Assembly: GCF_000426545.1 (NCBI RefSeq)
Contig: NZ_AUFO01000022.1
Coordinates: 53,813 to 117,812, forward strand
DNA: 64,000 nucleotides
Origin: Paenibacillus massiliensis subsp. panacisoli DSM 21345
GTDB taxonomy: Bacteria > Bacillota > Bacilli > Paenibacillales > Paenibacillaceae
Reading direction: 5' to 3'
Shown: positions 28,301 through 36,537 of the stretch, in pieces
Numbering within the stretch: position 1 is the stretch's first letter
How the letters are laid out: each line of letters begins with the position of its first letter
Notes under the pieces: model-generated
Told to the model about the DNA's origin: nothing
The model's input: the letters and a program-made list of their open reading frames with translations, nothing else
Database searches by the model: none
Position numbers and translations under genes: made by a program

Positions 28301-30543
28301 AGGACAACTCCCATTCAGGTTATACTGGCATCGTCTATATGGATGCCTACAAGCTGGATGGAACCCAGCTGTGGCGCATTACGATGGGACCGAATATTAG
28401 AGCTGGGGCTCACTATTCTCCGTTCCTCGTTTATGACTTTGACAGCGACGGTAGAGCCGAGCTAATGATGCGTACTGCAGATGGTACAGTAGATGGGCAA
28501 GGCAAGGTTATTGGAGATGCCCATGCCGATCATCGAAATAGCTCAGGTTATGTGCTGCTTGGGGACGAATTCCTTACTGTCTTCGACGGGCAGACGGGAG
28601 CTGCACTGGATACGGTGGACTATGATCCTCCGCGGGGGGATGTCGCAGCATGGGGAGATGGATACGGCAATCGCGTGGACCGCTTCCTGGCAGCAGTTGC
28701 CTACCTGGATGGAGAGCATCCAAGCGCCATGTTCAGCCGCGGTTATTACACGCGTACGGTACTAGTGTCTTACAACTTCCGCAATGGCAAGCTTAGCAAG
28801 GTGTGGCGTTTTGACACCAATGACGATGGGTATGCAGGCTATACGGGGCAAGGCAATCATAATCTGTCCGTTGGTGACGTGGATGGAGACGGCAAGGATG
28901 AGATCACATTTGGGGCGATGGCGATTGATGACAATGGGAAGCCATTGTACAACACCAAGCTGGGACATGGCGATGCCATACATCTGAGTGATCTTGATCC
29001 GACCCGACCGGGACTGGAAGTGTTCGGAGTTCATGAGAATAAAAGCTCTGAGTACGGTATGGAAATGCGCGATGCAGCTACAGGCGAGATACTGTGGGGG
29101 GTGCACACGGGTCTCGATACAGGCCGAGGCATGGCTGCTGATATTGACCCGAATTACCCTGGAGCGGAAGTATGGGCAGCTACGATCACCAATGAACAGC
29201 ATATTCCGATTACAGGACTCTACAGTGCTCAAGGTGAGCTGATCTCAACAGAAATCCCTTCCTCCACGAATTTTGGTATCTGGTGGGACGGTGATCTATT
29301 GCGTGAACTGCAGGATGGTATTCGAGTCGATAAATGGGATTACAACAATCAGACAACTGTGAATCTACTGACAGCCACCGGAGCAGCCTCTAACAACGGT
29401 ACCAAGGCCAATCCGAGTCTGCAAGCCGATCTGTTCGGTGATTGGCGCGAGGAGGTCATCTTGCGCAGTCAAGACAGCTCGCATTTGCGTATATACACGA
29501 CAACAGATGAGACGGATGTAAGGATCCGCACGCTTATGCATGATCCGATCTATCGTCTCGGCGTTGCATGGCAGAATGTAGCCTACAATCAGCCACCTCA
29601 TACAGGCTTCCATCTGGGAGTGGGCATGGCTCAGCCACCTGCACCGAGCATTTATTATGTCGGTTCCCCAGCAGACCCGGAGGATACTACGCCCCCTGTC
29701 ATTACGGGAATGCCTGCAGAGCGAATGAGCGAGGATGAGATATTGAGGGTAGACGTCAGGGCAGAAGATCCTGAGTCTGGCATCGTCCGACTTGAGCTTA
29801 CATGGGACGGTGAGCCGGTAAGCTCTGGTGACGAGATTAGCCTAGAGGGTCTGCTAGGAACGCATACCTTCACCGCACGGGCTGAGAATGGCGTCGGCTT
29901 AGTTACTGAGCTTACGACAGAGGTAACAGTTGTAGGAGCGGATCAGGTGGATGGACCACCCGGGGTACCTGTTCTGTCCGACAATAACGGCCATGATACG
30001 GGGTTAGCCGATGGTCAGTACACCATAACGATGAACATGTGGTGGGGAAATAATGCGACAGAATACAAGCTATACGAGAACGGAGAGCTCATTGATACCC
30101 AGAAGCTTACAGCCGCGACACCTGCCGCTCAGACGGCAGTGACGGACATTTCTGGTCGTTCCAATGGCACATATGTATACACCTCTGAATTGATCAATGC
30201 AAAAGGCAAGACGGAGAGCAGCCCACTAACGGTGACTGTCCGCGATGCAGCCCCGACCAAGCCGGTCCTCTCGGCTGACAATTGGGATGGTGATGGAAAT
30301 TATACGATTACCATTAATATGTGGTGGGGAACGAATGCGACCTCCTACCGTCTGTACGAGAACGGAGCACTGCTTCATGAACAGTCGCTTGATACAGCTT
30401 CTCCTGGTGCTCAGGAGTCCAAGGTAACCATTACGGATCGAGCCCCAGGCGAATATGAATACTACGTGGAGTGGATAAATGAGAGTGGGACGGTGACGAG
30501 TGATACGCTTAAGGTTACACATGTAGGACGAAATTCATTTTAA
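25336..30543 (+). CDS. secreted CE12 esterase / PL11 rhamnogalacturonan lyase fusion
   Basis: A 1735-residue exported enzyme acting on pectin. From the N-terminus: signal peptide (1-25); a carbohydrate-binding-like module (QFDFGPG); a CE12 rhamnogalacturonan acetylesterase (about 190-410) with GDST (Ser202), FGHND (268-271) and DNTHF (Asp384, His387); an Fn3 module; a second QFDFGPG-like module (RYDFGPVG, about 515); two Fn3 modules; a PL11 lyase (about 850-1440) opening RAPVAVRTERGNYIGWR with calcium-type DLDGDGEYE and DFDSDGRAE loops; an Ig-like module; and two tandem ChiA-N-like modules containing NMWWG. B. subtilis YesT/YesW hold these two activities as separate proteins. ATG 25336 is favoured by AAAGGA at 9 bases. 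Confidence 0.9.
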   Translation: MIAKMRQMGLILLMSVFTLSSLGWGTVFGNEAVSGTADNNEALEAIVHQFDFGPGEAVADYTGIDAYTPYSAEQGYGFTDLTLVRAETRDTGSSLQSDFVVLEAGAGFNVDLPNGDYTVSLMAGDPEGDTNIAIKVENMDKVQPTTKAAGEYLEMDFDIALVDGQLNFVFSGTAAKLNAITITKLPERDAGTKPVVYLVGDSTMQTYDPYWKPQAGWGQMLPDFFSDAVEIKNHSIGGRSSKSFLFQGRLDEILRVIRPGDYLLVQFGHNDATISNPERYASPADYKNYLKTYIDGAQQRGATPIMITPVGRRDFNAGTGKFNVSFPEYVQAMKEVVAEKEVPMIDLSKRSVEYYDSIGPEAALSVFLHVPAGIYQAFPNGATDNTHFQEYGAIQLARIVADAVRELDIPLAAAVEDAEIPAELPAKPVDLRVGGVSNAGAELKWTADSAADIYKVYSKLAAEPESSYKLAGTATVPTLTLSGLLEGQSYTVRITAVNGRGESEASDEVTFTTKSATYRYDFGPVGSPVAEGYTEVNRNTIYTPERGYGLTSSANMADRDRGGATDALRRDFVIYFGGSYEFKVDLPNGTYAVKTYTGDWIGSARTNVNIEGKDYGTVSSGAQNIAEKVYNQIQVQDGQMNLVFSGQTAHLNGLEITPVMVAPSQLKLDELELGTDPITATISWQATSDDAQYKVYRQSAGAKKPELLATTDVASYVDSEIDLGMEYVYTVTVVDATGTESVPSNALEVSTLDPSVEKAAVPAGLNVVSVNKSDATIGWSEVAGARAYQIYRSNSVEGPYELIGRTQATLYKDATILSTIPYYYKVASVNAGGVSELSTVLETPAVTQLDRAMEYLDRAPVAVRTERGNYIGWRMLGLDPESVTFNVYRDGINLNDEPISGSTNFVDSEGDASSRYRIMMVDNNTEKAVTKEFGVWEDTYLSIPLQKPADAYTKDGQPYSYVAGDASVGDLDGDGEYEIVLMWTPTNAKDNSHSGYTGIVYMDAYKLDGTQLWRITMGPNIRAGAHYSPFLVYDFDSDGRAELMMRTADGTVDGQGKVIGDAHADHRNSSGYVLLGDEFLTVFDGQTGAALDTVDYDPPRGDVAAWGDGYGNRVDRFLAAVAYLDGEHPSAMFSRGYYTRTVLVSYNFRNGKLSKVWRFDTNDDGYAGYTGQGNHNLSVGDVDGDGKDEITFGAMAIDDNGKPLYNTKLGHGDAIHLSDLDPTRPGLEVFGVHENKSSEYGMEMRDAATGEILWGVHTGLDTGRGMAADIDPNYPGAEVWAATITNEQHIPITGLYSAQGELISTEIPSSTNFGIWWDGDLLRELQDGIRVDKWDYNNQTTVNLLTATGAASNNGTKANPSLQADLFGDWREEVILRSQDSSHLRIYTTTDETDVRIRTLMHDPIYRLGVAWQNVAYNQPPHTGFHLGVGMAQPPAPSIYYVGSPADPEDTTPPVITGMPAERMSEDEILRVDVRAEDPESGIVRLELTWDGEPVSSGDEISLEGLLGTHTFTARAENGVGLVTELTTEVTVVGADQVDGPPGVPVLSDNNGHDTGLADGQYTITMNMWWGNNATEYKLYENGELIDTQKLTAATPAAQTAVTDISGRSNGTYVYTSELINAKGKTESSPLTVTVRDAAPTKPVLSADNWDGDGNYTITINMWWGTNATSYRLYENGALLHEQSLDTASPGAQESKVTITDRAPGEYEYYVEWINESGTVTSDTLKVTHVGRNSF

Positions 30544-31072
30544 ATTCACTTGAAAATAAGTCCTAAGAGATATTGTTCCTCATAATTCAGAGAGCAAGCG
30601 AATATATTTCGATGCATCCTATATGATATAATACAACATCAGACTCAGCTGAAGCTTCATTAGAACGTATTCACATCTTATCGTAAGACAGGAAAACACA
30701 ACTGTATGGGGATATAAGCATCCTTCTATACTTAAACCTCTCGTGATTTGAGTTATGAAAAGGTTTAACTAGAAGAGTGCTAGTTCCTTTATAGGCTGTG
30801 TTTTTCTTCTTTTATCTTTGTGATTCAATGTAGGTGATCACATTGAGAAATAATAAAGGCTAGCATATTCTCTAGCAGATTGTGCTGAATAATTTGCGGG
30901 TTTCGTAGCATGACAAGTGGAAAACAAAGCTTCACTAGTGTGTTTTATACCAGCCAATATTCTTTTTTTTCATCAAGGTCGATGATGTTACCAAGTATTA
31001 TTTTTGATGTTGCTGTCACAAAATGACCTGCATCGGTGTATTAAGAGTGTAGGCAGGAGGGGGGGATGATTT
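30544..31072. other. 529-base intergenic region
   Basis: AT-rich, with no ORF worth calling on either strand and no clear terminator for the lyase gene. A small GCTAG...CTAGC dyad lies near 30861-30878. The last 20 bases hold the GGAGGGGGGG ribosome site of the sigma factor. The promoter of the sigma operon is presumably here, but I could not pick it out with confidence. Confidence 0.5.
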
Positions 31073-31660
31073 TTGGATAGACACTACAGAGAGTATAAAT
31101 CAGACTCAGAAGAAATTGAGAGGCTGGTTGAAAGGACTAAACTTGGTGATAAGGAAGCTTTCGCTTCAATTATAAGAAACTTTGAAAAACCAATGTATAT
31201 CTATTGTTACCATATGCTCAAAAGCAAGGAAGAAGCAGAGGATGCTCTACAAGAAATATTTATTAGAGTGTATGAACAGATACATAAGTATCGTTCAAAT
31301 ATGAGTTTTTCGGCATGGCTGTACAAAATTGCCTACAATTACAGTCTGAATCAAATCCGGGGCAAAAAAAGGTGGTTTCGTTTTATAGATCGTTATAAGT
31401 ATGATCAGCCTGAGACCACGACTCAGCAAGTAGATAGTCAAACTACACTGAAGGATCTTCTAAAGCCACTGACTACAGAAGAGAGACATATATTACTTCT
31501 TCGGGCGATTCATGGATATCACTTTGACGAGATTAGTGAAATGATGAATATGAAACCAGCAACGGTGCGCAAAAAGTATGAACGTCTTCGCAAAAAACTA
31601 CAGACGAAGGAAGTTAAGGAAGGAGGAACAGTGAATGCGTCGATCACCAAGTCCATCTAA
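31073..31660 (+). CDS. ECF-type RNA polymerase sigma factor
   Basis: The 195-residue product has sigma region 2 (about 25-95: FASIIRNFEKPMY, EDALQEIFIRVYEQIHKY, FSAWLYKIAYN) and region 4 (about 125-180: LTTEERHILLLRAIHGYHFDEISEMM, then ATVRKKYERLRKKL), separated by a short linker, as in SigW/SigX-like extracytoplasmic-function factors. The start is TTG 31073, 8 bases after a long GGAGGGGGGG; an ATG at 31066 reads only three further codons. The next gene overlaps it by 26 bases and encodes a one-pass membrane protein, which fits a cognate anti-sigma factor. Confidence 0.9.
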   Translation: MDRHYREYKSDSEEIERLVERTKLGDKEAFASIIRNFEKPMYIYCYHMLKSKEEAEDALQEIFIRVYEQIHKYRSNMSFSAWLYKIAYNYSLNQIRGKKRWFRFIDRYKYDQPETTTQQVDSQTTLKDLLKPLTTEERHILLLRAIHGYHFDEISEMMNMKPATVRKKYERLRKKLQTKEVKEGGTVNASITKSI

Positions 31661-32696
31661 AAACGTAAGTGTTCACCAGGTGGAGCAAATGATTCGGGAT
31701 ACGGAGACGCCAGAGCACAGCATGAGTCAACAGATTGTAGAAAAACTTGAATCAAAGAGTGTACCATCACAAAAGCCATTCTTCACAAGAAGAGTGGGAG
31801 TCATCGCAGCGTCACTGGTTGCTTTTTGTGTGTTTCTGACACCTGTCATGGCTGAAGCCATAGAGCGGCTATCCTTGCTTGAATATATCAATCCTTTTGC
31901 CAAAGAAGTGAAAATAAATCCAAATGAGAAGGTAGAGACAATTTATAAGCGGGATTTGGATGGGAATAAGTCTTTTCATGCGGGGATGATTCAGTTTGAT
32001 GACATTGAGGACCAGGAGTTTAAGAGCCAGCTGCAAAGGGTGTGGAAAGAGGTTTTTCCCCAGGGAGAAGAAATTAATGATGTGATCATATACGAATATG
32101 AGGCGGACACCTATCACATAGAGGCACGAAACGAAAGCAGATCTATCCAATTTGACCAGGGTAACTGGTATTTAGCGAGACAAACGATTGGAGAGAATCA
32201 GGTTCCAGATGCTGTAAAAGTTGCAGCGGATCAAGCTTTTAATCAAGTTGGGGAGTTTAAACAAAGTAAAAGGTCAGTAAGTCAAATGATCTTAAGACCC
32301 CATCAAAAGCCGGTGTATAAGTTCGTGTACGAAACAAACAAGGGTTCTATCCTCATTGATGTACAAAAAGATACCAATCAGATCACAAGGGTAGTAGCCT
32401 TTCCGCTGTCGGATCATCTTAATAAATTGGAGGATCAAAAGAAATATCGTGACTTAGTCGAGAAAACAAAAGCAATTGAGCTGGATAAGGTTCGTGAGGA
32501 AACCGTGAAACAAGCTAAAGTATGGATGAATTTGGACTTAGCTGATTATAAAGTATCCAGAGTTGAATACCGGTTTGATACATTCACTTTCACGAAAGAG
32601 GGCTATCCATCCGTGACTGCGGTGATCACCTCTAAAGGAACGATCTATTGTATGGAAATCGAGCTACGAGAGTTATCTGAAAAAGGAGCGGACTAA
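31635..32696 (+). CDS. probable membrane anti-sigma factor with extracellular sensor domain
   Basis: The 353-residue protein has a short cytoplasmic part (1-50), one membrane segment (about 54-74, VGVIAASLVAFCVFLTPV), and an extracellular domain of about 280 residues. Overlap with the sigma gene and topology suggest that it holds the sigma factor at the membrane; no zinc HxxxCxxC motif is seen, so it is not the ZAS type. The last 80 residues (TVKQAKVWMNLDLADYKVSR, then FTFTKEGYPSVTAVI) clearly match the C-termini of the two secreted proteins encoded next. PepSY/YcdB-like folds are a possible relation. The role is inferred from context. Confidence 0.7.
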   Translation: MRRSPSPSKNVSVHQVEQMIRDTETPEHSMSQQIVEKLESKSVPSQKPFFTRRVGVIAASLVAFCVFLTPVMAEAIERLSLLEYINPFAKEVKINPNEKVETIYKRDLDGNKSFHAGMIQFDDIEDQEFKSQLQRVWKEVFPQGEEINDVIIYEYEADTYHIEARNESRSIQFDQGNWYLARQTIGENQVPDAVKVAADQAFNQVGEFKQSKRSVSQMILRPHQKPVYKFVYETNKGSILIDVQKDTNQITRVVAFPLSDHLNKLEDQKKYRDLVEKTKAIELDKVREETVKQAKVWMNLDLADYKVSRVEYRFDTFTFTKEGYPSVTAVITSKGTIYCMEIELRELSEKGAD

Positions 32697-32898
32697 TCAA
32701 GGAAATGCTGGGATTAGGCTGAATTAAAATGGCTCCAAGCTGTATTGCCTTGCAAGTTGAACGTGGGTGCTGCTCGGTCTAAGGCAGAGAGAGGAGGTGA
32801 TGACTACTGCTTTTCTATAGATTTATTTCAACGTGACTGAACCATTCCATTAAAAAGCTGTGGGCAAAGCAAAATAAAAAATAAAGGAGTTTATTCAT

Positions 32899-33972
32899 AT
32901 GAAAAAAAAAAAAAAATTTCCTATCCTCGGAGTAGCCTTATTATCAGGAGGTCTGCTGGGATACCAAACACTCGTTCAGGCAGATGCGCCTAACAACGTA
33001 AATGTCAATGTTTCGCAGGGTGTTAAGCTTGATCAGAAGCTGATACAACAGGCTCAGGATAAGCTTAAGGAATTGACAGGGAATACGTATACGTTAATTC
33101 AAGGAACGGCTACGAAAGATTCTATTCATTTTAAAAGAGAGAGCTTCAAGGACGATATTATTGAGTACAAAACGAATGGAAAGCTCGAAACTATCATTAT
33201 TAAAATCAATTATGAAGATTTAAAAGGTGGAAAATATCAAACCAAACTGAAGGAAACGTGGGAAGCTTTGTTCCCAGGGGAAGAACCAAAATATGTGAGT
33301 ATCTCAGAGTCAATCTACAGTGTGGGTACAATCTCATCGAATGCTATGCAAAATAAGCAAATTTATATGCAGGAGAATGGTGAGATTTATGGCGTGAATT
33401 ATGCTCCTGGCGATGCCTCAGCAAGCGTGCAGCAGAAGGCTGCTCAGGTATTATCCAAGCTGACCGATGGAAAGGTCAAGCAGGGTGCTAAGTTGGATCG
33501 TGTGTTTGTCCGTGAGGGAAAACCCAATATATATAGATATAAGTATAAATCAGAAGCTATGAAAGTCAGCTTTGTCATTGAAGAACAAACGCTGGAACTG
33601 CTCCAAGCAGATGTATATCATACCGATGGTAAAGGTGTAGACAGCTATGAAGAATTTCAGAAACGAGAAAAAGAAAAAGAGGCAAAGATTGAGAAGTTGA
33701 CGTTAGACACTTTAATGAAGAACGCAATGAAAGACGCGAAAAATATGCTAGATCTGGATTTGGAAGGATATAAGGGAGCAAGAGCAACGAATGCATGGGA
33801 TAAGGATTATATGACCTTCACCAAAGAAGGGTCTCCCTCAGTTACTGCTAGATTTGATAAAGACGGATCGTTTAACAGCTTTACCATTCATAAGTATAAT
33901 CAGAACATCGACTTTTACGGAATGACCATCGCAGGTCCCCCAAATGAAGAACTCAAAGTGTTAATTGACTGA
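32899..33972 (+). CDS. secreted paralogue of the anti-sigma sensor domain (copy 1)
   Basis: The 357-residue product starts MKKKKKFPILG, has a hydrophobic signal segment, and reads LLSGGLLGYQ where copy 2 has a lipobox cysteine; with Tyr22 there it should be released by signal peptidase I (possible site after VQADA) rather than lipid-anchored. The body contains a segment around EALFPGEEPKYVSISESIY that resembles EVFPQGEEINDVIIYEYE of the anti-sigma protein, and the same C-terminal domain (MKDAKNMLDLDLEGYKGAR, FTKEGSPSVTARF). Fifteen A follow the start codon. It has its own AAAGGAG site. I know no function for the family. Confidence 0.75.
   Translation: MKKKKKFPILGVALLSGGLLGYQTLVQADAPNNVNVNVSQGVKLDQKLIQQAQDKLKELTGNTYTLIQGTATKDSIHFKRESFKDDIIEYKTNGKLETIIIKINYEDLKGGKYQTKLKETWEALFPGEEPKYVSISESIYSVGTISSNAMQNKQIYMQENGEIYGVNYAPGDASASVQQKAAQVLSKLTDGKVKQGAKLDRVFVREGKPNIYRYKYKSEAMKVSFVIEEQTLELLQADVYHTDGKGVDSYEEFQKREKEKEAKIEKLTLDTLMKNAMKDAKNMLDLDLEGYKGARATNAWDKDYMTFTKEGSPSVTARFDKDGSFNSFTIHKYNQNIDFYGMTIAGPPNEELKVLID
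32902..32916 (+). repeat. A15 homopolymer directly after the start codon
   Basis: Fifteen consecutive A encode Lys2-Lys6 of copy 1. Tracts this long are prone to replication or transcription slippage, which here would switch the reading frame right at the start of translation. Confidence 0.85.
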
Positions 33973-34050
33973 TATGTATGCAAAGTAGCTTGGAGATGCA
34001 TTTATATTTCATTACAACTATGAGGTCGCAAAAGAAAGGAGTTCATTGCT

Positions 34051-35124
34051 ATGAACAAAAAGAAAATCCCTCCTATCCTCGGTGCAGCTTTATTATTAGG
34101 AAGTTTGTTGGGATGCCAAATATTTGCTCAGGAAAATTCTCCTAACACGGTAAATATTAATGCTTCACAGGATGCTAAGCTTGATCAGAAGCTTATGCAA
34201 ACGGCTCAGGATAAGCTTAAAGAATTGACAGGAAATACGTATACGTTAATTCAAGGAACTGCCATGAAAGATTTTGTGAGCTTTAAAAGAGAGAATTTCA
34301 AATATGATACTATTACTTATAAAGCTAATGGAAAGCTCGAAAATATCGGTATTAAAGTTAATTATGAAGATTTAAACGGTGGAAAATATCAAACCAAACT
34401 GAAGGAAACATGGGAAGCCTTGTTCCCAGGGGAAACACCAAAGTATGTGAGTATCTCAGAGTCAATCTACCGTGTGGGTACAATCTCATCGAATGCGAAA
34501 CAAAATAAACAAGTCTATATGGAAGAGAATGGCGAGGTGCATGGTGTAAATTATGCTCCTGATGATGCCCCAGCAAGCGTGCAGAAGAAGGCTGTTCAGG
34601 TATTATCCAAGCTTACCAATGGAAAGGCCAATAAGGGTGAAAAGTTAGATCGTGTGTTTGTCCTTGATGGCAAACCGAATGTGTATCAATATAACTATAA
34701 ATCAAAAACGATGAATGTGAGCTTTGCAATTGAAGAACAAACGCTGGAACTGCTCCAAGCAGGCGTACATCATAGTAATGGTAAAAGCCTGGATAATTAC
34801 AAAGAATTCCAAAAGAAAGAAAAATCAAAAGATGCAAAGATCAAGAAGCTGACGCTAGATACATTAATGAAGAATGCAATGAAAGACGCAAAAACGATGC
34901 TAAATCTGGATCTAAAAGGATATAAGGGAGCAAGAGGAACAAATGCGTGGGATAAGGACCAAATGACGTTCACCAAAAAAGGGGCTCCCACAGTTATTGC
35001 CACAGTGGATGCAGACGGTTCGTTTAATGACTTTATCGTAGAGAAGTATGGTCTGCAACTCAGTTTCGGCGGAAACACGATCGTAGGGGCTCCAAATGAG
35101 GAACCAAAATTATTAATCAACTAA
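34051..35124 (+). CDS. secreted lipoprotein paralogue of the anti-sigma sensor domain (copy 2)
   Basis: A 357-residue tandem duplicate of the previous gene, equal in length and alignable by eye without a gap. Its signal peptide ends in a lipobox, LLLGSLLGC with Cys22, so it is predicted to be a membrane-anchored lipoprotein on the outer face. The repeated body (KLTGN-like LKELTGNTYTLIQGTA, ALFPGETPKYVSISESIYRVG) and C-terminal domain (MKDAKTMLNLDLKGYKGAR) match copy 1 and, more weakly, the anti-sigma protein. AAAGGAG precedes the ATG. The two genes may bind the same outside ligand that the anti-sigma domain senses; this is inference. Confidence 0.77.
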   Translation: MNKKKIPPILGAALLLGSLLGCQIFAQENSPNTVNINASQDAKLDQKLMQTAQDKLKELTGNTYTLIQGTAMKDFVSFKRENFKYDTITYKANGKLENIGIKVNYEDLNGGKYQTKLKETWEALFPGETPKYVSISESIYRVGTISSNAKQNKQVYMEENGEVHGVNYAPDDAPASVQKKAVQVLSKLTNGKANKGEKLDRVFVLDGKPNVYQYNYKSKTMNVSFAIEEQTLELLQAGVHHSNGKSLDNYKEFQKKEKSKDAKIKKLTLDTLMKNAMKDAKTMLNLDLKGYKGARGTNAWDKDQMTFTKKGAPTVIATVDADGSFNDFIVEKYGLQLSFGGNTIVGAPNEEPKLLIN

Positions 35125-35246
35125 TCGACTCCATTTATGGAAGCTGCACTTGATCCCGTGGGATAAACTGTGAACGAAAGCTTGACGATGTTATATGAAC
35201 GGTTGGGCCTGGAACGCAGAAAATTTAGCTGATGTACTAATCAAAA

Positions 35247-35305
35247 AACACCTCTCTGTAGGCAGACCTTCAATACATAGAAGCGTCTGCCTACAGAGAG
35301 GTGTT
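35247..35305 (-). terminator. terminator of the DMT transporter gene (perfect 21-bp stem)
   Basis: AACACCTCTCTGTAGGCAGA(C) pairs perfectly with its complement at 35285-35305. The minus strand continues into TTTTTTGA, so it ends the minus-strand transporter; it may also stop the plus-strand lipoprotein transcript. Confidence 0.85.
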
Positions 35306-35346
35306 GCCTGTTACAGCTACAATACTTCAGTAACAATGATTCATCA

Positions 35347-36258
35347 TTACGTAGCGGAGCTGTTATGAGTATAGACCGCAGCCTTCTTCGTTAGGATCTG
35401 TCTTGCATTTCCCCCGATGATACCTCCCAATATGAGAGCAACGCCCAGCCATTGAGGCCAGCCCACTTGCTCTGCCAGCACAAGAGATGACATAAATACA
35501 GCTACTGGTAGCTCAGAGGCTGTCAGAATGGTACCGAGCCCCGGCCCTACATGCGGCATACCGATTGAGAATAACAGAGGGGGCAGTACGACCCCGAAGA
35601 AGCCCAGCATCAACCCATAAGGAACCAATTCCAGCAGAACAGGCGGATTCAATAAGAACGCAGGTGGAAACACTGCAAATACAGTAAGCATGCCCCCGGT
35701 GGCAAGCAGAGCGCTTTTTAGGATTGGGGGAGTATTTCGCTCAACAGCACTGCTAAGAAAAATGAACGTTGTAAAGGTCAGTGCAGCAAGCATTCCCCAG
35801 ACACAGCCTTGCCAGGTCAGAACTACTCTTTCTTGAGCTACCATGTTGGCAGCCAGACCCGAGCCGACGAGAAGTATCACGATGGATATCAGCTTAGCTG
35901 TAGTGGGTCTTCTCTTGTAGATGATCCATTCAAACAGCGTGCCAATCCACACGAACTGGAATAAGAAAATGATGGCAAGCGATGCATTCAGTGTCTGTAG
36001 AGACTGATAGTAAAAGATGCCTGTCAATCCAAATGGAATGCCTGAGAGCAGCAGCTTCAATGTCGGTCTGAAAGATAGTGTCTTCCGTCTGGTGAACATA
36101 ACTACAATCCATGTAAGCAAGGCCCCGAACATATATTGGCTTCCTGTTACCTCGGTAACAGAGAACCCGGTAGCGTATGCCAGCTTCACAAATGTCGATA
36201 ATACACCGTAGCAGCATCCTCCCAAAAATACAATTAGTGCATAATGCCAAAGCTTCAT
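35347..36258 (-). CDS. EamA/DMT-family transporter
   Basis: The 303-residue product has ten hydrophobic segments in two EamA repeats, e.g. LIVFLGGCCYGVLSTFVKLAYATGF at the start and GLGTILTASELPVAVFMSSLVLAEQ near the end. Members export or import small metabolites; the substrate is unknown. ATG 36258 is chosen because AAGGAGGA lies 8 bases before it; the frame is open to 36315, but that start has no ribosome site and falls inside a hairpin. The gene has a strong promoter at 36405 and a leader of about 140 nt with an intrinsic-terminator-like hairpin, so expression is likely controlled by attenuation. Confidence 0.85.
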   Translation of the reverse strand: MKLWHYALIVFLGGCCYGVLSTFVKLAYATGFSVTEVTGSQYMFGALLTWIVVMFTRRKTLSFRPTLKLLLSGIPFGLTGIFYYQSLQTLNASLAIIFLFQFVWIGTLFEWIIYKRRPTTAKLISIVILLVGSGLAANMVAQERVVLTWQGCVWGMLAALTFTTFIFLSSAVERNTPPILKSALLATGGMLTVFAVFPPAFLLNPPVLLELVPYGLMLGFFGVVLPPLLFSIGMPHVGPGLGTILTASELPVAVFMSSLVLAEQVGWPQWLGVALILGGIIGGNARQILTKKAAVYTHNSSAT

Positions 36259-36284
36259 CACATAATCCTCCTTCATTTGAACGC

Positions 36285-36354
36285 AAAAAAGCCACACAAA
36301 TGCTCTATTGAACATTCGTGTGGCGAAAATAGAGATAGCTCTTAGAGATAGCTC
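36285..36354 (-). promoter_or_regulatory. structured leader with terminator-like hairpin upstream of the DMT transporter
   Basis: On the minus strand GCCACACGAATG (36324-36313) pairs with CATTTGTGTGGC (36302-36291), one mismatch, followed by TTTTTT, 27 bases before the start codon. A competing 7-bp pairing exists between 36328-36334 and 36303-36309, the latter in the terminator loop. Just upstream is a tandem 11-base repeat (GAGCTATCTCT on the minus strand, 36354-36344 and 36341-36331). No riboswitch class was recognised by eye. Confidence 0.65.
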
Positions 36355-36404
36355 CAGAAAAGTCCACAGCCTAAAACAGGTTTTAGTATTCCATTGAGGT
36401 TATC

Positions 36405-36434
36405 AGTATAAATCGGAAGCATGTGAGTTGTCAA
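36405..36434 (-). promoter_or_regulatory. promoter of the DMT transporter gene
   Basis: On the minus strand TTGACA (36434-36429), 18 bases, TATACT (36410-36405). Confidence 0.7.
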
Positions 36435-36537
36435 TGTATGATAAAAATAGGTCATTGCATAACTCATCGAGGTTCGGCAAGACTATTCGAGAGAAATCGA
36501 TCTGGGTGAAATGACAAGGAAGGGAGTAATTTCATAC

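Noticed and set aside
32795..32818. Strong GAGGAGGTG before a six-codon frame upstream of secreted copy 1
   Set aside because: The ATG is too close to the site and the frame stops at once; probably chance or relic.
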